Of a stretch of 64,000 nucleotides of DNA, positions 63,843 through 64,000 are shown piece after piece. The notes beneath the pieces were generated by a model. It saw nothing but the letters and a program-made list of their open reading frames with translations, was not told the DNA's origin and made no database searches. Source of the DNA: Salegentibacter maritimus (GTDB lineage Bacteria > Bacteroidota > Bacteroidia > Flavobacteriales > Flavobacteriaceae); assembly GCF_016236915.1 (NCBI RefSeq), contig NZ_JAEHOK010000004.1, positions 1-64,000 of the forward strand, read 5' to 3'. A program made the translations under genes and the position numbers. Each line of letters starts with the position of its first letter. The stretch's first letter is position 1.

Positions 63843-64000
63843 TTATTTTCTTAATTCCTTTATCTCTTCAACTTCTAAGAAGGCATTACACCATCCAAAA
63901 TCAGTAAGCCTTCCCTCTACCAACTGAAAATTTATTGCGAACTGTCGCTCATAATGGACATTAAAACCCTCTTCCATTTCTTCCGAATAGCTTACCAAAT
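63843..64000 (-). CDS. Hypothetical protein, 3' end only (5' outside window)
   Basis: On the minus strand a frame stays open from the window edge to a TAA at 63843-63845, encoding about 52 residues. They include EEMEEGFNVHYERQFAIN and end in FLEVEEIKELRK. No family was recognised. It ends 27 bases before the GH25 start, so the two may be in one transcript. Confidence 0.5.
   Translation of the reverse strand, partial: LVSYSEEMEEGFNVHYERQFAINFQLVEGRLTDFGWCNAFLEVEEIKELRK

Larger units (their letters stand above)
48907..64000. mobile_element. Integrated mobilisable island (right end outside window)
   Basis: The region runs from a displaced tRNA 3' end to the window edge. It contains mobilisation genes (BfmA/BtgA-type, DUF5712 relaxase, TraG/TraD-type coupling protein), ssb, a RadC-like gene, SOS-type genes and cargo. 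No conjugation pilus genes (TraA-TraQ type) and no integrase are in view. They may lie to the right, or the island may be mobilisable rather than self-transmissible. The intact tRNA is expected at the right end. Confidence 0.7.

Noticed and set aside
48907..64000. Prophage
   Set aside because: No capsid, terminase or tail genes are seen; the lysozyme is membrane-anchored and not next to a holin, while mobilisation genes fit an integrative element.

Overview
The window looks like the chromosome of a marine Flavobacteriaceae (Bacteroidota), probably near the Gramella/Salegentibacter/Zunongwangia group. The evidence is low GC, TAnnTTTG-type promoter elements in front of several genes, weak Shine-Dalgarno sequences, a short primary sigma factor, a T9SS-sorted surface protein, PorT, a lipid-anchored Omp85 (TamL-like), UbiE and a flavobacterial-style capsule locus. 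The genus is an inference; no rRNA is present to confirm it.

Layout. 1-4776: 3' part of a giant T9SS-secreted, LamG-containing surface protein. 5.2-25.8 kb: housekeeping core: rsmG, fatty acid desaturase, aspartate aminotransferase, trkH-trkA potassium uptake, ubiE-porT, an RNA methyltransferase divergent from tamL, fbaA, accD, rpsO, pnp, rpoD, rpe-ypdA, a DUF488 gene and an orphan small gene. 26.1-27.1 kb: luciferase-like monooxygenase. 27.5-44.7 kb, all minus strand: a Wzx/Wzy-type capsule or exopolysaccharide locus. It reads, in order of transcription, UDP-HexNAc dehydrogenase, UDP-GlcNAc 4-epimerase, flippase, asparagine-synthase-like protein, polymerase, two GT4 enzymes, acyltransferase, GT4, WecA-like initiating transferase, Wza, Wzc kinase and Wzi. 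45.6-48.7 kb: proline dehydrogenase and a secreted sulfatase.

From about 48.9 kb to the right edge lies a mobile island. Its left edge is a 24-bp 3' tRNA fragment followed by the tRNA's own-looking terminator, as expected where an integrase-driven element has displaced a tRNA 3' end. The island carries ssb, a RadC-like gene, a BfmA/BtgA accessory protein, a DUF5712 MobB-type relaxase and a TraG/TraD-type coupling protein. It also carries a head-to-head yedK and umuDC damage-tolerance module, and then a cargo block. The cargo holds a membrane-anchored UvrD/HelD-type helicase with a nuclease-like insertion and a zinc ribbon. Divergent from it is a three-gene operon encoding a tail-anchored coiled-coil protein, a predicted PD-(D/E)XK-like membrane protein and a Schlafen/AlbA_2 protein, followed by a membrane-anchored GH25 lysozyme. 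I regard the 57.4-63.0 kb helicase plus three-gene operon as the best candidate for an undescribed system, perhaps anti-phage or inter-element defence. That is inference from domains and context, not proof.

Intergenic regions are rich in dispersed repeats: inverted 'CGTCATTGCG' elements, a two-copy element near 27.3 and 47.1 kb, and a double-motif element before rpoD. There are also several strong inverted repeats with no assigned role, including one in the accD leader and a large one before ssb. No CRISPR array, complete tRNA or rRNA gene was seen.
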